Part shown: positions 8,479 to 17,101 of the stretch, in pieces
Position numbering within the stretch: position 1 is the first letter of the stretch
Layout of the letters: the number at the start of each line of letters is the position of its first letter
Source: JAAYYY01 sp964579295
GTDB lineage: Bacteria; Chloroflexota; Anaerolineae; Promineifilales; Promineifilaceae
Direction of reading: 5' to 3'
DNA length: 64,000 bases
Assembly: GCA_964579295.1 (NCBI GenBank)
Contig: CAZOGK010000003.1
Coordinates: forward strand, 62,001-126,000
Program-made: the position numbers and the translations under genes
Notes under the pieces: generated by a model
Told to the model about the DNA's origin: nothing
The model's input: the letters and a program-made list of their open reading frames with translations, nothing else
Databases searched by the model: none

Positions 8479-10773
8479 TCACTCTTTCACGATAACTGTG
8501 CCCAACGTTACCACATCGCCGAGCGGCGCGCCGTCGCTGTCGCGCGCGGTCAGGCGCCGGTCCTCGGCCTGCAGCCACAGGCCGGCGGTCAGCGTATAGC
8601 GGCCGGGCGGCAGGTCGCCGGGCAGGACAATGCGGTGCTCATCACGTACATAGCGGTCCAGGGGCCAGCGCCGGGTGGGAAAATCACCGGGATTGAGCTT
8701 GTCGGACTGAGCCATGACGCTGCCGCCCGGCCCGTTGAGGTGCACGAAGACCTGATAGCTTTGCTCGGTGGGCCGCTGCGCCTTCCAGTAGACAGTGACC
8801 GGTAAGGCGGCGCCCGCCCGTGCCCGCGCTGGCGCATCGACGCCAAGGAGCGCTATCTCCTGGTCGAAGCTGGCAAAGAGGTCCCGCTGCGCCGGGATCG
8901 CCTGATAGCCCACCGACTGCACGTGCAGCACAGACGATTGTGAGAGGATCAGATAGAGAAAGCCGGTCACAATGACCGCGCCCAGAACAGCCCGCGCGGC
9001 CGCAACGCCGCCCGCCCCGGCTACGGCCGACACCGCTGCGGGGGCGGGGCGCCGGGCGAGCAACAGCGCTGCGCCGGCCACCGCCAGCAGGCTAATGAGG
9101 CTGAGCAGCCACGATGCCCGCTGCGCTGGCGTCGCCGTCAGCTCCACGTCGATAACGTATTCTCCGGCAGGCAGCGGGATGACCAGAAAGCCTTCCGGCC
9201 TGCCAATCTCCGTGGCAAGGGGCTCGCCGTCCCGGCTGGCGCGCCAGCCCGGGAAAGCGAACTGAAAGAGCCGCAGCGGAAAGGCTGTCTCCGTCGAGAC
9301 GAAGTAGCGCGTGTGCAGCGGCCGCAGCGCCTCGCCGCGCACGCTGGTTCCGGACGGCAGCGTGGCGCGATTCACCCGGTCAGGGGGGCCCCCACTGCGG
9401 ATGTCTTCCAGTAGCTGCTGCTGCGGACCGGGAATGACGTCGACCGTGGCCGGCACAAAATCGGCCGTCGAGGTGGTTCCCAACCAGCGGCCCTGCAGCT
9501 CCTGCGCCAGCACTCCCCAGGCGCTCGTGTCCCACATGCCGGCGGGCCAGGGGGGCGGCTGCAGGTAAGGGAAGCTCGCCACGAGCAGCAGCGCCACGAG
9601 CAGCGCCGGCAGCCAGCGCGCCAGCGGCGCGGCGGCCCTGTCTATCAATTGGCTGACGCCGGCGCCGGCCACAATCGCCAGCAGCGGCGCCAGAGCGCCC
9701 AACAACCGCCAGGGAAACTGGAGGTAGGGCAGCAGGGGCAATGCCTGCCAGACCGGTGTGGATAGCGGCAGCATCAGGAAGAGGAGCGCGGCCGCTGCCA
9801 GCTCGAAGAAGGCGACCCGGCGCCGCTCGCGCCGGCCGGCGAGCGCCAGCAGGAGAACGCCGCCAAGCGCCAGCAGCCCCTGTACAAAGCCTAGACTCAG
9901 CGGGAAAGCCGGCTCACTGGCGCCCCAGTCGAGCCGTGTAGGCGGCGCCAGGAGCTGGCCCACGGCCAGGAAATGGTTGCGATAGTCGAAGTGGCTGCCG
10001 GGCCCGATGAGCGACTGGAGATTGACGGCATTCTGCTCCAGGGCGACAGGCAGCCAGAAGAAGGCGGCAAGGCCCACTCCGGCAGCCAGGGCACCCAGGC
10101 GCAGGCCGCCGACCAGCCGGGTTTCCTGGCGCCCGGCGCACTGCCAGAGTGTGTAGGCCAGCAGCAGGGCAAAGGAGACCAGCGCCAGAAGATTATGGCT
10201 GAGAATGACGGCCGCCGTCAGCCCCACCGCCAGCAGCCACGACCCGGCCGTCGCCGCGCGCAGCCTGTCTATTGCGTAAAGAGCCAGGGGAAAGAGGCCG
10301 ATAGCTAACGATTCCGCCAGGTCACCGCGGGCGTGGGGATCGACGTACAGGACGTAAGGCGCAAAGCTATAGGCAGCCGCGGCGACCAGCCCAGCGGGGC
10401 TGCCCCAGTGGCTGCGCACGTAAGCAGAAACGCCAAGCGTCCCGGCCAGTATGCTGAGCATGAAAACGGCGCGCACACCATCGACGGCATCCCACCAGGG
10501 CAGCAGCGCGATGGGCAGGCCGGCATAGTAGCTCAGCGGCGCGTAGTAGTTGAAGATAGGGTAGCCATATCCGAAGTAGAAGTTAGGCGCCCAGCGCGGA
10601 TATAACTCGCCGGCGCTCACCAGCCGGGCCAGCTCCGCCAGCCGGTAGACGTGCAGCTCGGCGTCGGTGAAACGCGGCAGGCCCGGCCGCGAGAGAAAAG
10701 GCCAGAGCGCCAGGGCCGCCAGCACCAGGAGGGCAAGATAAGCCGGGTCAATCGCGCGCAACCGCTGCCGCAT
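8479..10773 (-). CDS. Large polytopic membrane protein, 6-pyruvoyl-tetrahydropterin-synthase-related / YfhO-like
   Basis: 764 residues. The first ~430 residues hold about ten to twelve membrane segments and a glycosyltransferase-C-like opening: FTDAELHVYRLAELARL carries the acidic residue typical of the first outer loop, followed by YPRWAPNFYFGYGYPIFNYYAPLSYY. A large extracytoplasmic part (430-570), two more TM segments and a beta-rich C-terminal domain (about 650-764) follow. This matches the PF10131-type membrane family, which is only named after the pterin enzyme. A sugar-transfer or envelope role is likely but unproven. It begins the two-gene operon with rsmD. Confidence 0.78.
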   Translation of the reverse strand: MRQRLRAIDPAYLALLVLAALALWPFLSRPGLPRFTDAELHVYRLAELARLVSAGELYPRWAPNFYFGYGYPIFNYYAPLSYYAGLPIALLPWWDAVDGVRAVFMLSILAGTLGVSAYVRSHWGSPAGLVAAAAYSFAPYVLYVDPHARGDLAESLAIGLFPLALYAIDRLRAATAGSWLLAVGLTAAVILSHNLLALVSFALLLAYTLWQCAGRQETRLVGGLRLGALAAGVGLAAFFWLPVALEQNAVNLQSLIGPGSHFDYRNHFLAVGQLLAPPTRLDWGASEPAFPLSLGFVQGLLALGGVLLLALAGRRERRRVAFFELAAAALLFLMLPLSTPVWQALPLLPYLQFPWRLLGALAPLLAIVAGAGVSQLIDRAAAPLARWLPALLVALLLVASFPYLQPPPWPAGMWDTSAWGVLAQELQGRWLGTTSTADFVPATVDVIPGPQQQLLEDIRSGGPPDRVNRATLPSGTSVRGEALRPLHTRYFVSTETAFPLRLFQFAFPGWRASRDGEPLATEIGRPEGFLVIPLPAGEYVIDVELTATPAQRASWLLSLISLLAVAGAALLLARRPAPAAVSAVAGAGGVAAARAVLGAVIVTGFLYLILSQSSVLHVQSVGYQAIPAQRDLFASFDQEIALLGVDAPARARAGAALPVTVYWKAQRPTEQSYQVFVHLNGPGGSVMAQSDKLNPGDFPTRRWPLDRYVRDEHRIVLPGDLPPGRYTLTAGLWLQAEDRRLTARDSDGAPLGDVVTLGTVIVKE

Positions 10774-10797
10774 TACTGCTCCAGATACAAGGAAGAC

Positions 10798-10825
10798 GTG
10801 AAACGCAACGTTAATCGCGTTTCAC
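10798..10825 (-). terminator. Hairpin downstream of sucD
   Basis: GTGAAACGC (10798-10806) and GCGTTTCAC (10817-10825) form a perfect 9-bp stem with a 10-nt loop, 50 bases beyond the sucD stop. The minus-strand flank (GTCTTCCTTG) is only mildly T-rich, so it may be a weak terminator or an mRNA-stabilising hairpin. It also lies just upstream of the next leftward gene. Confidence 0.5.
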
Positions 10826-10873
10826 GCCTCCTGCCAGACGGGTCGCCCACGCTTGCTCGCCGTCTTGCCGCTG

Positions 10874-11743
10874 TCAGGAAATCAGCTCGACAATCTGCTC
10901 CGGATGCTCGGCTACGCGCACGCCGGCGTCGTTGAGGGCCTCGATCTTGCCCTCGGCCGTGCCGCTGCTGCCTTCGACAATGGCGCCGGCATGGCCCATG
11001 CGCCGGCCGGGCGGGGCCGTGCGGCCGGCAATAAAGGCAGTGACCGGCTTCGTCAGGTTGCGCGCGATATAGGCGGCGGCGCGCTCCTCGTCGTTGCCGC
11101 CAATCTCGCCAATCAACACCACCTGTTCCGTCTGTGGGTCCTCTTCAAACATCTGCAGCACGTCGATAAAGCTGGTGCCGTTGATCGGGTCGCCGCCGAT
11201 GCCGACGCACGACGTCTGCCCGATGCCGCGCTCGCTCAGGGCATAGACAACCTCATAGGTCAGCGTGCCGCTACGGGAGACAACGCCGACCGGCCCCGGC
11301 TTGACAATAGAGGCGGGAATAATGCCCACTTTCACGCCGCGCCCTTCCGCCAGCGGCGTAATGAGCCCGGGACAGTTCGGCCCGATCAGCCGCACAGCTT
11401 TGGCGTCTAGGTAGGCGCGGACCTTGACCATGTCCAGCACGGGAATGCCCTCTGTCAGGCAGATGATCAGGCTGATGCCGGCGTCGGCCGCCTCGTAAAT
11501 GGCGTCTGGGGCGAAGCGCGCCGGCACAAAAATCACCGAGGTATTGGCGCCCTTGGCCTCCACCGCCTTCTTCACTGTATTAAAGACGGGCACGCCCTGC
11601 ACCCACTGGCCGCCCTTGCCCGGCGTGACGCCGGCTACAATCTGGGTGCCATATTCCAGCATCTGCATCGTGTGAAATTCGCCCTGCCGGCCTGTAATGC
11701 CCTGTACTACCAGCCGCGTATTCTCGTCAATCAGGATACTCAT
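10874..11743 (-). CDS. sucD: Succinate-CoA ligase, alpha subunit
   Basis: 289 residues, the normal length. The CoA-binding N-terminal domain is seen in VVQGITGRQGEFHTMQMLEYGT, followed by VTPGKGGQ. The ligase domain has IGPNCPGLI and the phosphohistidine loop GHAGAIVEG near residue 245. With SucB/SucC it interconverts succinyl-CoA and succinate with substrate-level phosphorylation in the TCA cycle. It follows sucC with a 57-bp gap on the same strand and is transcribed from the promoter at 13032-13059. Confidence 0.96.
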   Translation of the reverse strand: MSILIDENTRLVVQGITGRQGEFHTMQMLEYGTQIVAGVTPGKGGQWVQGVPVFNTVKKAVEAKGANTSVIFVPARFAPDAIYEAADAGISLIICLTEGIPVLDMVKVRAYLDAKAVRLIGPNCPGLITPLAEGRGVKVGIIPASIVKPGPVGVVSRSGTLTYEVVYALSERGIGQTSCVGIGGDPINGTSFIDVLQMFEEDPQTEQVVLIGEIGGNDEERAAAYIARNLTKPVTAFIAGRTAPPGRRMGHAGAIVEGSSGTAEGKIEALNDAGVRVAEHPEQIVELIS

Positions 11744-11800
11744 GTCTTCCTCTGTTGGTCTGGGCGGAGCGAGCAGCGCCTTTAGCTCCGCCTGTGGCTT

Positions 11801-12943
11801 CTAGCCCGCTTGCTGCGCCGCCTGCACCGCTTTCTGAGCTGCTTCTGTCAGGGTGCGCGCCGTCTGCATGTCCGCTTCTTCCAATTTGCGCAGCCCCTCT
11901 TCCGCGTTGGTTCCCAGCAGGCGCACGACCAACGGCACGTCAGTCTGCACCTGTTCCAGCGCCTCGACGATACCCGTCGCCACCTCGTCGCCGCGGACGA
12001 TGCCGCCGAAGATATTGACGAGCACCGCCTTAACGTGGGGGTCCGACAGGATAATACGAAAGGCCGTCGCTACACTTTCCGGCGTGGCCGTGCCGCCAAT
12101 ATCGAGGAAGTTGGCCGGCTCGCCGCCGTAGAGCTTGATGATGTCCATCGTCGCCATCGCCAGACCGGCGCCGTTGACCATGCAGCCAATCTGGCCGTCG
12201 AGCTTGATGTAGCTCAGGCCGGCAGCGCGCGCCTCGCGCTCGGCGACCGGCTCGTCGTCCGTATCGCGCATCTCCACCAGCCGCGGCTGCCGAAAGAGTG
12301 CGTTGTCGTCGATGGACATCTTACCGTCGACGGCCAGCAAGCTGCCGGCGCCGGTGATCACCAGTGGGTTAATCTCGGCCAGGGAAGCGTCGTTGCGCCG
12401 GAAGGCTTCGTAGAGGCCGGAGGCAATCTTGTGGAACTCGCGCCACAGCTCCGGCTCGAAGTCCATGCCCGAGGCCAGGTACGTGGTCTGGTAGCTGCGG
12501 AGGCCGATATTGGGGTCAATGTGCACGCGGAAGATCTTCTCCGGCGTGGTCGCCGCCACCTCTTCAATGTCCATGCCGCCGGCCGCCGAAGCCATGATCA
12601 TGGGCAGGCGCTTTTCACGGTCGAGCAGCACAGCCAGGTAAATCTCCTGCTCGATGCCCGGCGCCTGTTCGTCTACCAGCACCTTGTGCACCGTGTAGCC
12701 CTTAATGTCCAAGCCCAGTATCTCAATAGCCCGCTGCTGCGCCTCGTCAGGCGTGGAGGCGAGCTTGACGCCGCCGGCTTTACCGCGGCCGCCGGTAAGC
12801 ACCTGTGCCTTGACGACAACTTTCCCGCCGAGCTCGCGCGCAACTTCCCGGGCATCAACAGCCGTGGTGGCTACATCGCCGCGTGGAATCGGCACACCGT
12901 GCTCGGCAAAGAGTCGTTTTGCCTGATACTCGTGTAGATTCAC
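11801..12943 (-). CDS. sucC: Succinate-CoA ligase, beta subunit
   Basis: 380 residues. It opens with the typical MNLHEYQAKRLFAEHGVPIPRG. The ATP-grasp domain includes VVKAQVLTGGRGKAGGV, EINPLVI and DGKMSIDDNALFR, and the C-terminal domain has NGAGLAMATMDIIKLYGG, NFLDIGGTA and VNIFGGIVRGDEVA. It pairs with SucD just downstream. Nucleotide preference (ATP or GTP) cannot be read by eye. A TTGGAC-N16-TATAAT promoter lies 90 bases upstream. Confidence 0.96.
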   Translation of the reverse strand: MNLHEYQAKRLFAEHGVPIPRGDVATTAVDAREVARELGGKVVVKAQVLTGGRGKAGGVKLASTPDEAQQRAIEILGLDIKGYTVHKVLVDEQAPGIEQEIYLAVLLDREKRLPMIMASAAGGMDIEEVAATTPEKIFRVHIDPNIGLRSYQTTYLASGMDFEPELWREFHKIASGLYEAFRRNDASLAEINPLVITGAGSLLAVDGKMSIDDNALFRQPRLVEMRDTDDEPVAEREARAAGLSYIKLDGQIGCMVNGAGLAMATMDIIKLYGGEPANFLDIGGTATPESVATAFRIILSDPHVKAVLVNIFGGIVRGDEVATGIVEALEQVQTDVPLVVRLLGTNAEEGLRKLEEADMQTARTLTEAAQKAVQAAQQAG

Positions 12944-13031
12944 TTAGCGCTCCTTTGGTAGTGGGATGATAAGCCATTATTGGATGGGCCCTAGCGCTTC
13001 CCCTCGGGCGCGAGCCGCCCCTTCCGCGACG

Positions 13032-13059
13032 ATTATAGCACGGCCGCCGATCCGTCCAA
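13032..13059 (-). promoter_or_regulatory. sucCD promoter
   Basis: On the minus strand TTGGAC (13059-13054), a 16-bp spacer and a perfect TATAAT (13037-13032) precede sucC. Confidence 0.65.
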
Positions 13060-13090
13060 GTTGGTAGCCTCGGCGGCCCGCGTGGTTTCT

Positions 13091-13119
13091 TTGACAGCGG
13101 GCACACTGTAGCCCATAAT
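13091..13119 (+). promoter_or_regulatory. Promoter of the cyclase-STAND-TPR gene
   Basis: A perfect TTGACA (13091-13096), a 17-bp spacer and CATAAT (13114-13119) lie 34 bases before the start codon. The same TTGACA-N17-CATAAT arrangement recurs before the valS leader and before 54665. Confidence 0.8.
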
Positions 13120-13153
13120 CCCCCTGGCACACTGTTGCAGTCGGCTTAGGGGC

Positions 13154-15982
13154 ATGCCAGTATTTCTCTTTACCGACATTGAAGGCTCGACCCAGTTGTG
13201 GGAGATTCACGGGCGGGCGATGGGCGAGGCGCTATCCCGCCATGACGAGATCCTCCACGACTGCGTGGCGGCGCACGGCGGCCGCGTTATCAAGCACACG
13301 GGCGATGGCGTGTTCGCCGTCTTCGAGGACGGCCAGCCTCTCCAGTGCGCGCTGGCTATTCGCCGGCGCATTTCCGCGGCCGATTGGGGCGCCATCGGCC
13401 CCTTGCGCATCCGTATTGCCCTCCACGCCGGCGAAGCCGAGCAGCGCGGCGCCGACTACTTTGGCTCAGCCGTCAACCGCACGTCGCGCCTGCTTTATGC
13501 AGCGTGGGGCGGGCAAATCCTGCTGACTGACCAGGTGGCGCGTCTGCACAGCCCGCCGGAGAGCGGGGCGCTGCACGATTATGGCGTCCACATGCTGAAA
13601 GACCTCGGCCACCCGCAGCAGATTTTTGGGCTTCTGCCCAGAGATGCCGAGGCGCAGCAGTTTCCGCCGCTTCGCTCGCTCTCCACGAGAGCGCATAACC
13701 TGCCGCCGCAGCCAACCCCTTTCATCGGCCGCCGCCACGAACTGGCCGACCTACTGAGCCGGCTCGCCCGCCCCGAATGCCGGCTGCTGACCATTGCCGG
13801 TCCCGGCGGCGTGGGCAAGACACGCATTGCGCTGCAAGTGGCGGCCGAGAACATTGACGCCTTCCCACACGGCGTCTTCCAGGTCAGCCTGGCGCCGCTC
13901 GCCGCTGCCAACGCCATCGTCACAACCATTGCCGACGTGCTCAATTTCCCCTTCAGCGGCTCCGAGGCGCCGGTGGACCAGCTCTGGCGTTACCTGCGCG
14001 ACAAGGAGATGCTGCTCGTCCTCGACAACTTCGAGCATCTTATGGCCGGCGCCGACCTGGTCGCCGATTTGTTGACCGGCGCGCCGCGGTTGAAACTCAT
14101 CGTTACCTCGCGCGAGCGACTGAATCTGCACGAGGAATGGGTCTATGAGCTCACCGGTATGGAAGCGCCGGAGCGGGACGACGCCGCCAACGCCGAGCAG
14201 TTTGCCGCCGTGCAGCTCTTCCTGAATACCGCCTACCGGGTCTACCCAGACCTTGCGCCAGACGAAGGCGAGCGGCGCAGCATCGTCCGTATCTGCCAGC
14301 TCGTCGAGGGCCTGCCGCTGGCAATCGAGCTCGCATCCTCCTGGGTGCGCGCGCTCACCTGCCAGGAAATAGCCGAGGAAATTGCGCGGAGCCGCGATTT
14401 CCTCGTCGCCACGTCGCCAAGCGTGCCGGCTCGCCAGCAAAGCCTGCGGGCCATCTTCGAATATTCCTGGCACCTGCTGCTGCCGCATGAGCGCGACGTG
14501 CTACGCCGCCTATCGGTCTTTCGCGGCGGCATGCAGCGCGACGCTGCGGAACAGGTTGCCGGCGCTACCCTCCCCGTGCTCCTTGCCTTGGCCGATAAGT
14601 CGCTGCTGCGGCGCAGCCCGGCCGGCCGGTACACCATGCTGGAAGCAGTCCGGCACTACGCGCGTGAAAAGCTGGCTGACGACGAGCAGGCCGCCAATGA
14701 AACGCAGCAGCGCCACACCGCTTACTACATGAGTCTCCTGCGCATTCACGGCGAATCGCTGCGGGGCGGACGGCAGCGAGAGGCGCTGGCGACGCTCAGC
14801 CTGGAACGCGAGAATTGCCGCCGTGCCTGGAAGCGCACGGTCGAGGAGCTGGACCTGGCAGCCATGCGCGAGGGAATGGATGCGTTGTACCACCTATACG
14901 AAATTCGCGGCTGGCTCCAGGATGGCTATGAGCTGTTTGATGAGGCAGTCGACGCCATGGCCCGCGCGCCACATTCTCGGCTCCTGTTCGTGACGCGTGC
15001 CCTGGCGCTGGCACGGCGAGGCTGGTTCGCCTACCGGCTCGGCCGCCTGCAGGCGGCCGGGCGTGATCTGCGCCAGGGACTGGCTGTCTGTCTCGAATGG
15101 AATGAGCAGGAAGAGGCAGCCGCCGTGCGCTACCATCTCGCCGTCCTTACCTATCAGCTCGGGCAATACGAGGAGGGCGAGCGCCTCCTGCAGGAAAGCC
15201 TACGGTCGCAGCGTTTGATAGGCGATACTTTCGGCGCCGCCCGTACACTCAGTATCCTGGGCATCGTCGCGCGCGACCAGGGCGACACGGAGCGGGCCGC
15301 CCAATTCCTGGAGGAGAGTCTGGCGCTGCATCGCGCCCTCGACGAAAAGCGCGGCATCGCCCGCTGCCTCAATCTGCTCGCCCTGCTCCACCGTGACCAG
15401 GGGCGGCTGGAAGAAGCGCGCACCCTCATTGAAGAGAGTCTGGCGCTGGCCCGCGACATAGACGATCTCAGCGGCATCGCCTATGCTCTCAGCCTGCTCG
15501 GCGTCGTGCTTCACGGGCTGGGCGACTACGTTGCAGCCAGAGATTACGCCCGGGAAAGCCTCGAGCTGCGCCAGAAGTCCGGCGACCGGCGCGGCGCTAT
15601 CTTTTCCCACAACGATCTGGGGCGGGCCCTGACGATGCTGGAGCGCTACGAGGCGGCGCGCGACCATTTGTGCCAGGCGCTGGCCGCGGCCGAGGCTCTC
15701 CTGGCCAGGCCACTGAGCACCTACGTCCTGACCAGTTTTGCCGAGCTGGCCTATCTCGAAGGGCGGCCCGAGCGGGCCTTGCGCCTCGCAGCCCTGATCA
15801 TCGCCGCCGGCTCCAGCTTTGAAGCCGCCACCGGCGACGCCCAACGCATCTACCGGCAAGCTGCAACCGCACTCAGTATGGAAGAGGTAGACGCCATCTG
15901 GGAAGAAACCTCCGTCGCCAGCTACAGTGAAGTTGTGCGCGCTCTACTGAGCGACTGCGGTCTGCCAACAGCAGCGAGCTAG
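13154..15982 (+). CDS. Class III nucleotide cyclase fused to STAND ATPase and TPR repeats
   Basis: 942 residues. Residues 1-165 are a class III cyclase catalytic domain: metal-binding Asp8 in FTDIEGST and Asp51 in HTGDGV, Lys47 and Asp101 (GADYFG) at the positions that select adenine, and Asn108/Arg112 (NRTSR) for the transition state. All six key positions are intact, so cAMP synthesis is predicted. Residues ~185-500 are a STAND/NB-ARC-type ATPase (Walker A GPGGVGKT at 216-223, Walker B LLVLDNF at 287-293, GLPLAIELAS). Residues ~530-940 are TPR repeats. No DNA-binding domain is seen. It is probably a signal-gated switch in which ligand binding to the TPR part controls the cyclase. Its own promoter is divergent from sucCD. 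Confidence 0.9.
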   Translation: MPVFLFTDIEGSTQLWEIHGRAMGEALSRHDEILHDCVAAHGGRVIKHTGDGVFAVFEDGQPLQCALAIRRRISAADWGAIGPLRIRIALHAGEAEQRGADYFGSAVNRTSRLLYAAWGGQILLTDQVARLHSPPESGALHDYGVHMLKDLGHPQQIFGLLPRDAEAQQFPPLRSLSTRAHNLPPQPTPFIGRRHELADLLSRLARPECRLLTIAGPGGVGKTRIALQVAAENIDAFPHGVFQVSLAPLAAANAIVTTIADVLNFPFSGSEAPVDQLWRYLRDKEMLLVLDNFEHLMAGADLVADLLTGAPRLKLIVTSRERLNLHEEWVYELTGMEAPERDDAANAEQFAAVQLFLNTAYRVYPDLAPDEGERRSIVRICQLVEGLPLAIELASSWVRALTCQEIAEEIARSRDFLVATSPSVPARQQSLRAIFEYSWHLLLPHERDVLRRLSVFRGGMQRDAAEQVAGATLPVLLALADKSLLRRSPAGRYTMLEAVRHYAREKLADDEQAANETQQRHTAYYMSLLRIHGESLRGGRQREALATLSLERENCRRAWKRTVEELDLAAMREGMDALYHLYEIRGWLQDGYELFDEAVDAMARAPHSRLLFVTRALALARRGWFAYRLGRLQAAGRDLRQGLAVCLEWNEQEEAAAVRYHLAVLTYQLGQYEEGERLLQESLRSQRLIGDTFGAARTLSILGIVARDQGDTERAAQFLEESLALHRALDEKRGIARCLNLLALLHRDQGRLEEARTLIEESLALARDIDDLSGIAYALSLLGVVLHGLGDYVAARDYARESLELRQKSGDRRGAIFSHNDLGRALTMLERYEAARDHLCQALAAAEALLARPLSTYVLTSFAELAYLEGRPERALRLAALIIAAGSSFEAATGDAQRIYRQAATALSMEEVDAIWEETSVASYSEVVRALLSDCGLPTAAS

Positions 15983-16010
15983 CACGCGGCCTGCAGTCTT
16001 CCGGCGCCTG

Positions 16011-16994
16011 TCAGCTATGACCCAGCACGCGGTGCGGGCGGTACGGCGCCTCCAGCTCGGCCATCTCCTCCGCGCTCAGCGTGACCGCCAGCGCCTCGAC
16101 GGCCTGTTCCAGATGGGCCATCTTCGTGGCGCCGATGATGGGCGCCGCTACGCCCGGCTTGTGCAGCAACCAGGCCAGCGCTACCTGGGCCGGCGAGATG
16201 TCGCGGCGAGCGGCGACGGCCGTCAGGCGCTCAACCACGTCAAAATCCTCGTCGGCGTAATACATCGCCTGGGCGAAGTCGTCCGTCGAGGCGCGCGTCG
16301 TCGGCGCCGCGCCGCCGCGCGTGCGATTGCCAGCCAGAAAGCCGCGGGCCAGCGGGCTCCAGGGAAGCAGGCCCACTCCCTGGTCGAGACAGAGCGGTAT
16401 CATCTCTCGCTCTTCCTCACGGTAGGCGAGATTATAATGGTTCTGCATGGAGATGAAGCGCGTCCAGCCGTTCCGCTCCGCAATCTGCTGGGCCTTGGCG
16501 AACTGCCAGGCATACATGCTGGAAGCGCCGATATAGCGCGCTTTACCGGCTTTGACCACGTCGTGGAGCGCCTCCATTGTCTCTTCAATGGGCGTCGTCT
16601 GGTCCCAGCGGTGAATCTGGTAAAGGTCCACATAGTCGGTGCCCAGCCGCCGAAGCGAGTCGTCGATGGCATCCATAATGTGCTTGCGCGACAGGCCGCG
16701 GGCGTTGGGGTCGGTTTCACTGGTGGCGAAATAGACCTTCGTCGCCAGGACTATTTCGTGCCGGCGCGCAAAATCCTTGAGCGCCCGCCCGGTCACTTCC
16801 TCGCTGACGCCGCGTGAGTACATGTTCGCCGTGTCAAAGAAGTTGACGCCAAGCTCCAGGGCGCGACGCACAAAGGGCCGGCTCGCTTCCTCGTCGAGCA
16901 CCCACTTGCGCCACTGTGAGCTGCCATAGCTCATCATGCCGAGGCAGATGCGCGACACTTTCAGGCCGCTCTGTCCAAGATTCACGTATTCCAT
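16011..16994 (-). CDS. Aldo/keto reductase
   Basis: 327 residues, a TIM-barrel NADPH oxidoreductase. The catalytic tetrad is visible: Asp in FFDTANMY with its Tyr, Lys in LATKVY and His in YQIHRWD. The coenzyme region near the C-terminus reads APIIGATKMAHLEQAV. It opens MEYVNLGQSGLKVSRICLGMM. It resembles the YajO-like branch of the superfamily, but the substrate cannot be predicted. It converges on the cyclase gene with 28 bases between the stops and no clear terminator. Confidence 0.9.
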   Translation of the reverse strand: MEYVNLGQSGLKVSRICLGMMSYGSSQWRKWVLDEEASRPFVRRALELGVNFFDTANMYSRGVSEEVTGRALKDFARRHEIVLATKVYFATSETDPNARGLSRKHIMDAIDDSLRRLGTDYVDLYQIHRWDQTTPIEETMEALHDVVKAGKARYIGASSMYAWQFAKAQQIAERNGWTRFISMQNHYNLAYREEEREMIPLCLDQGVGLLPWSPLARGFLAGNRTRGGAAPTTRASTDDFAQAMYYADEDFDVVERLTAVAARRDISPAQVALAWLLHKPGVAAPIIGATKMAHLEQAVEALAVTLSAEEMAELEAPYRPHRVLGHS

Positions 16995-17030
16995 GCAACT
17001 CTCCTAGGCTGACGATAACGGGAAAGAGGT

Positions 17031-17058
17031 AGTGTACAGCGCCGGACAGGGCCGGCAA
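17031..17058 (-). promoter_or_regulatory. Promoter of the aldo/keto reductase gene
   Basis: Minus strand TTGCCG (17058-17053), 16-bp spacer, TACACT (17036-17031), 37 bases before the start codon. Confidence 0.5.
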
Positions 17059-17083
17059 GCCGTTTTCGCCCGCTCATCGTTGC

Positions 17084-17092
17084 TGGTATAAT
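17084..17092 (+). promoter_or_regulatory. Extended -10 element of the glycosylation block
   Basis: TGGTATAAT (17084-17092) is a perfect extended -10 with no good -35. It ends only nine bases before the ATG at 17102, so the transcript would start within a few bases of the start codon. Confidence 0.6.
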
Positions 17093-17101
17093 CAGTCGCT
17101 T

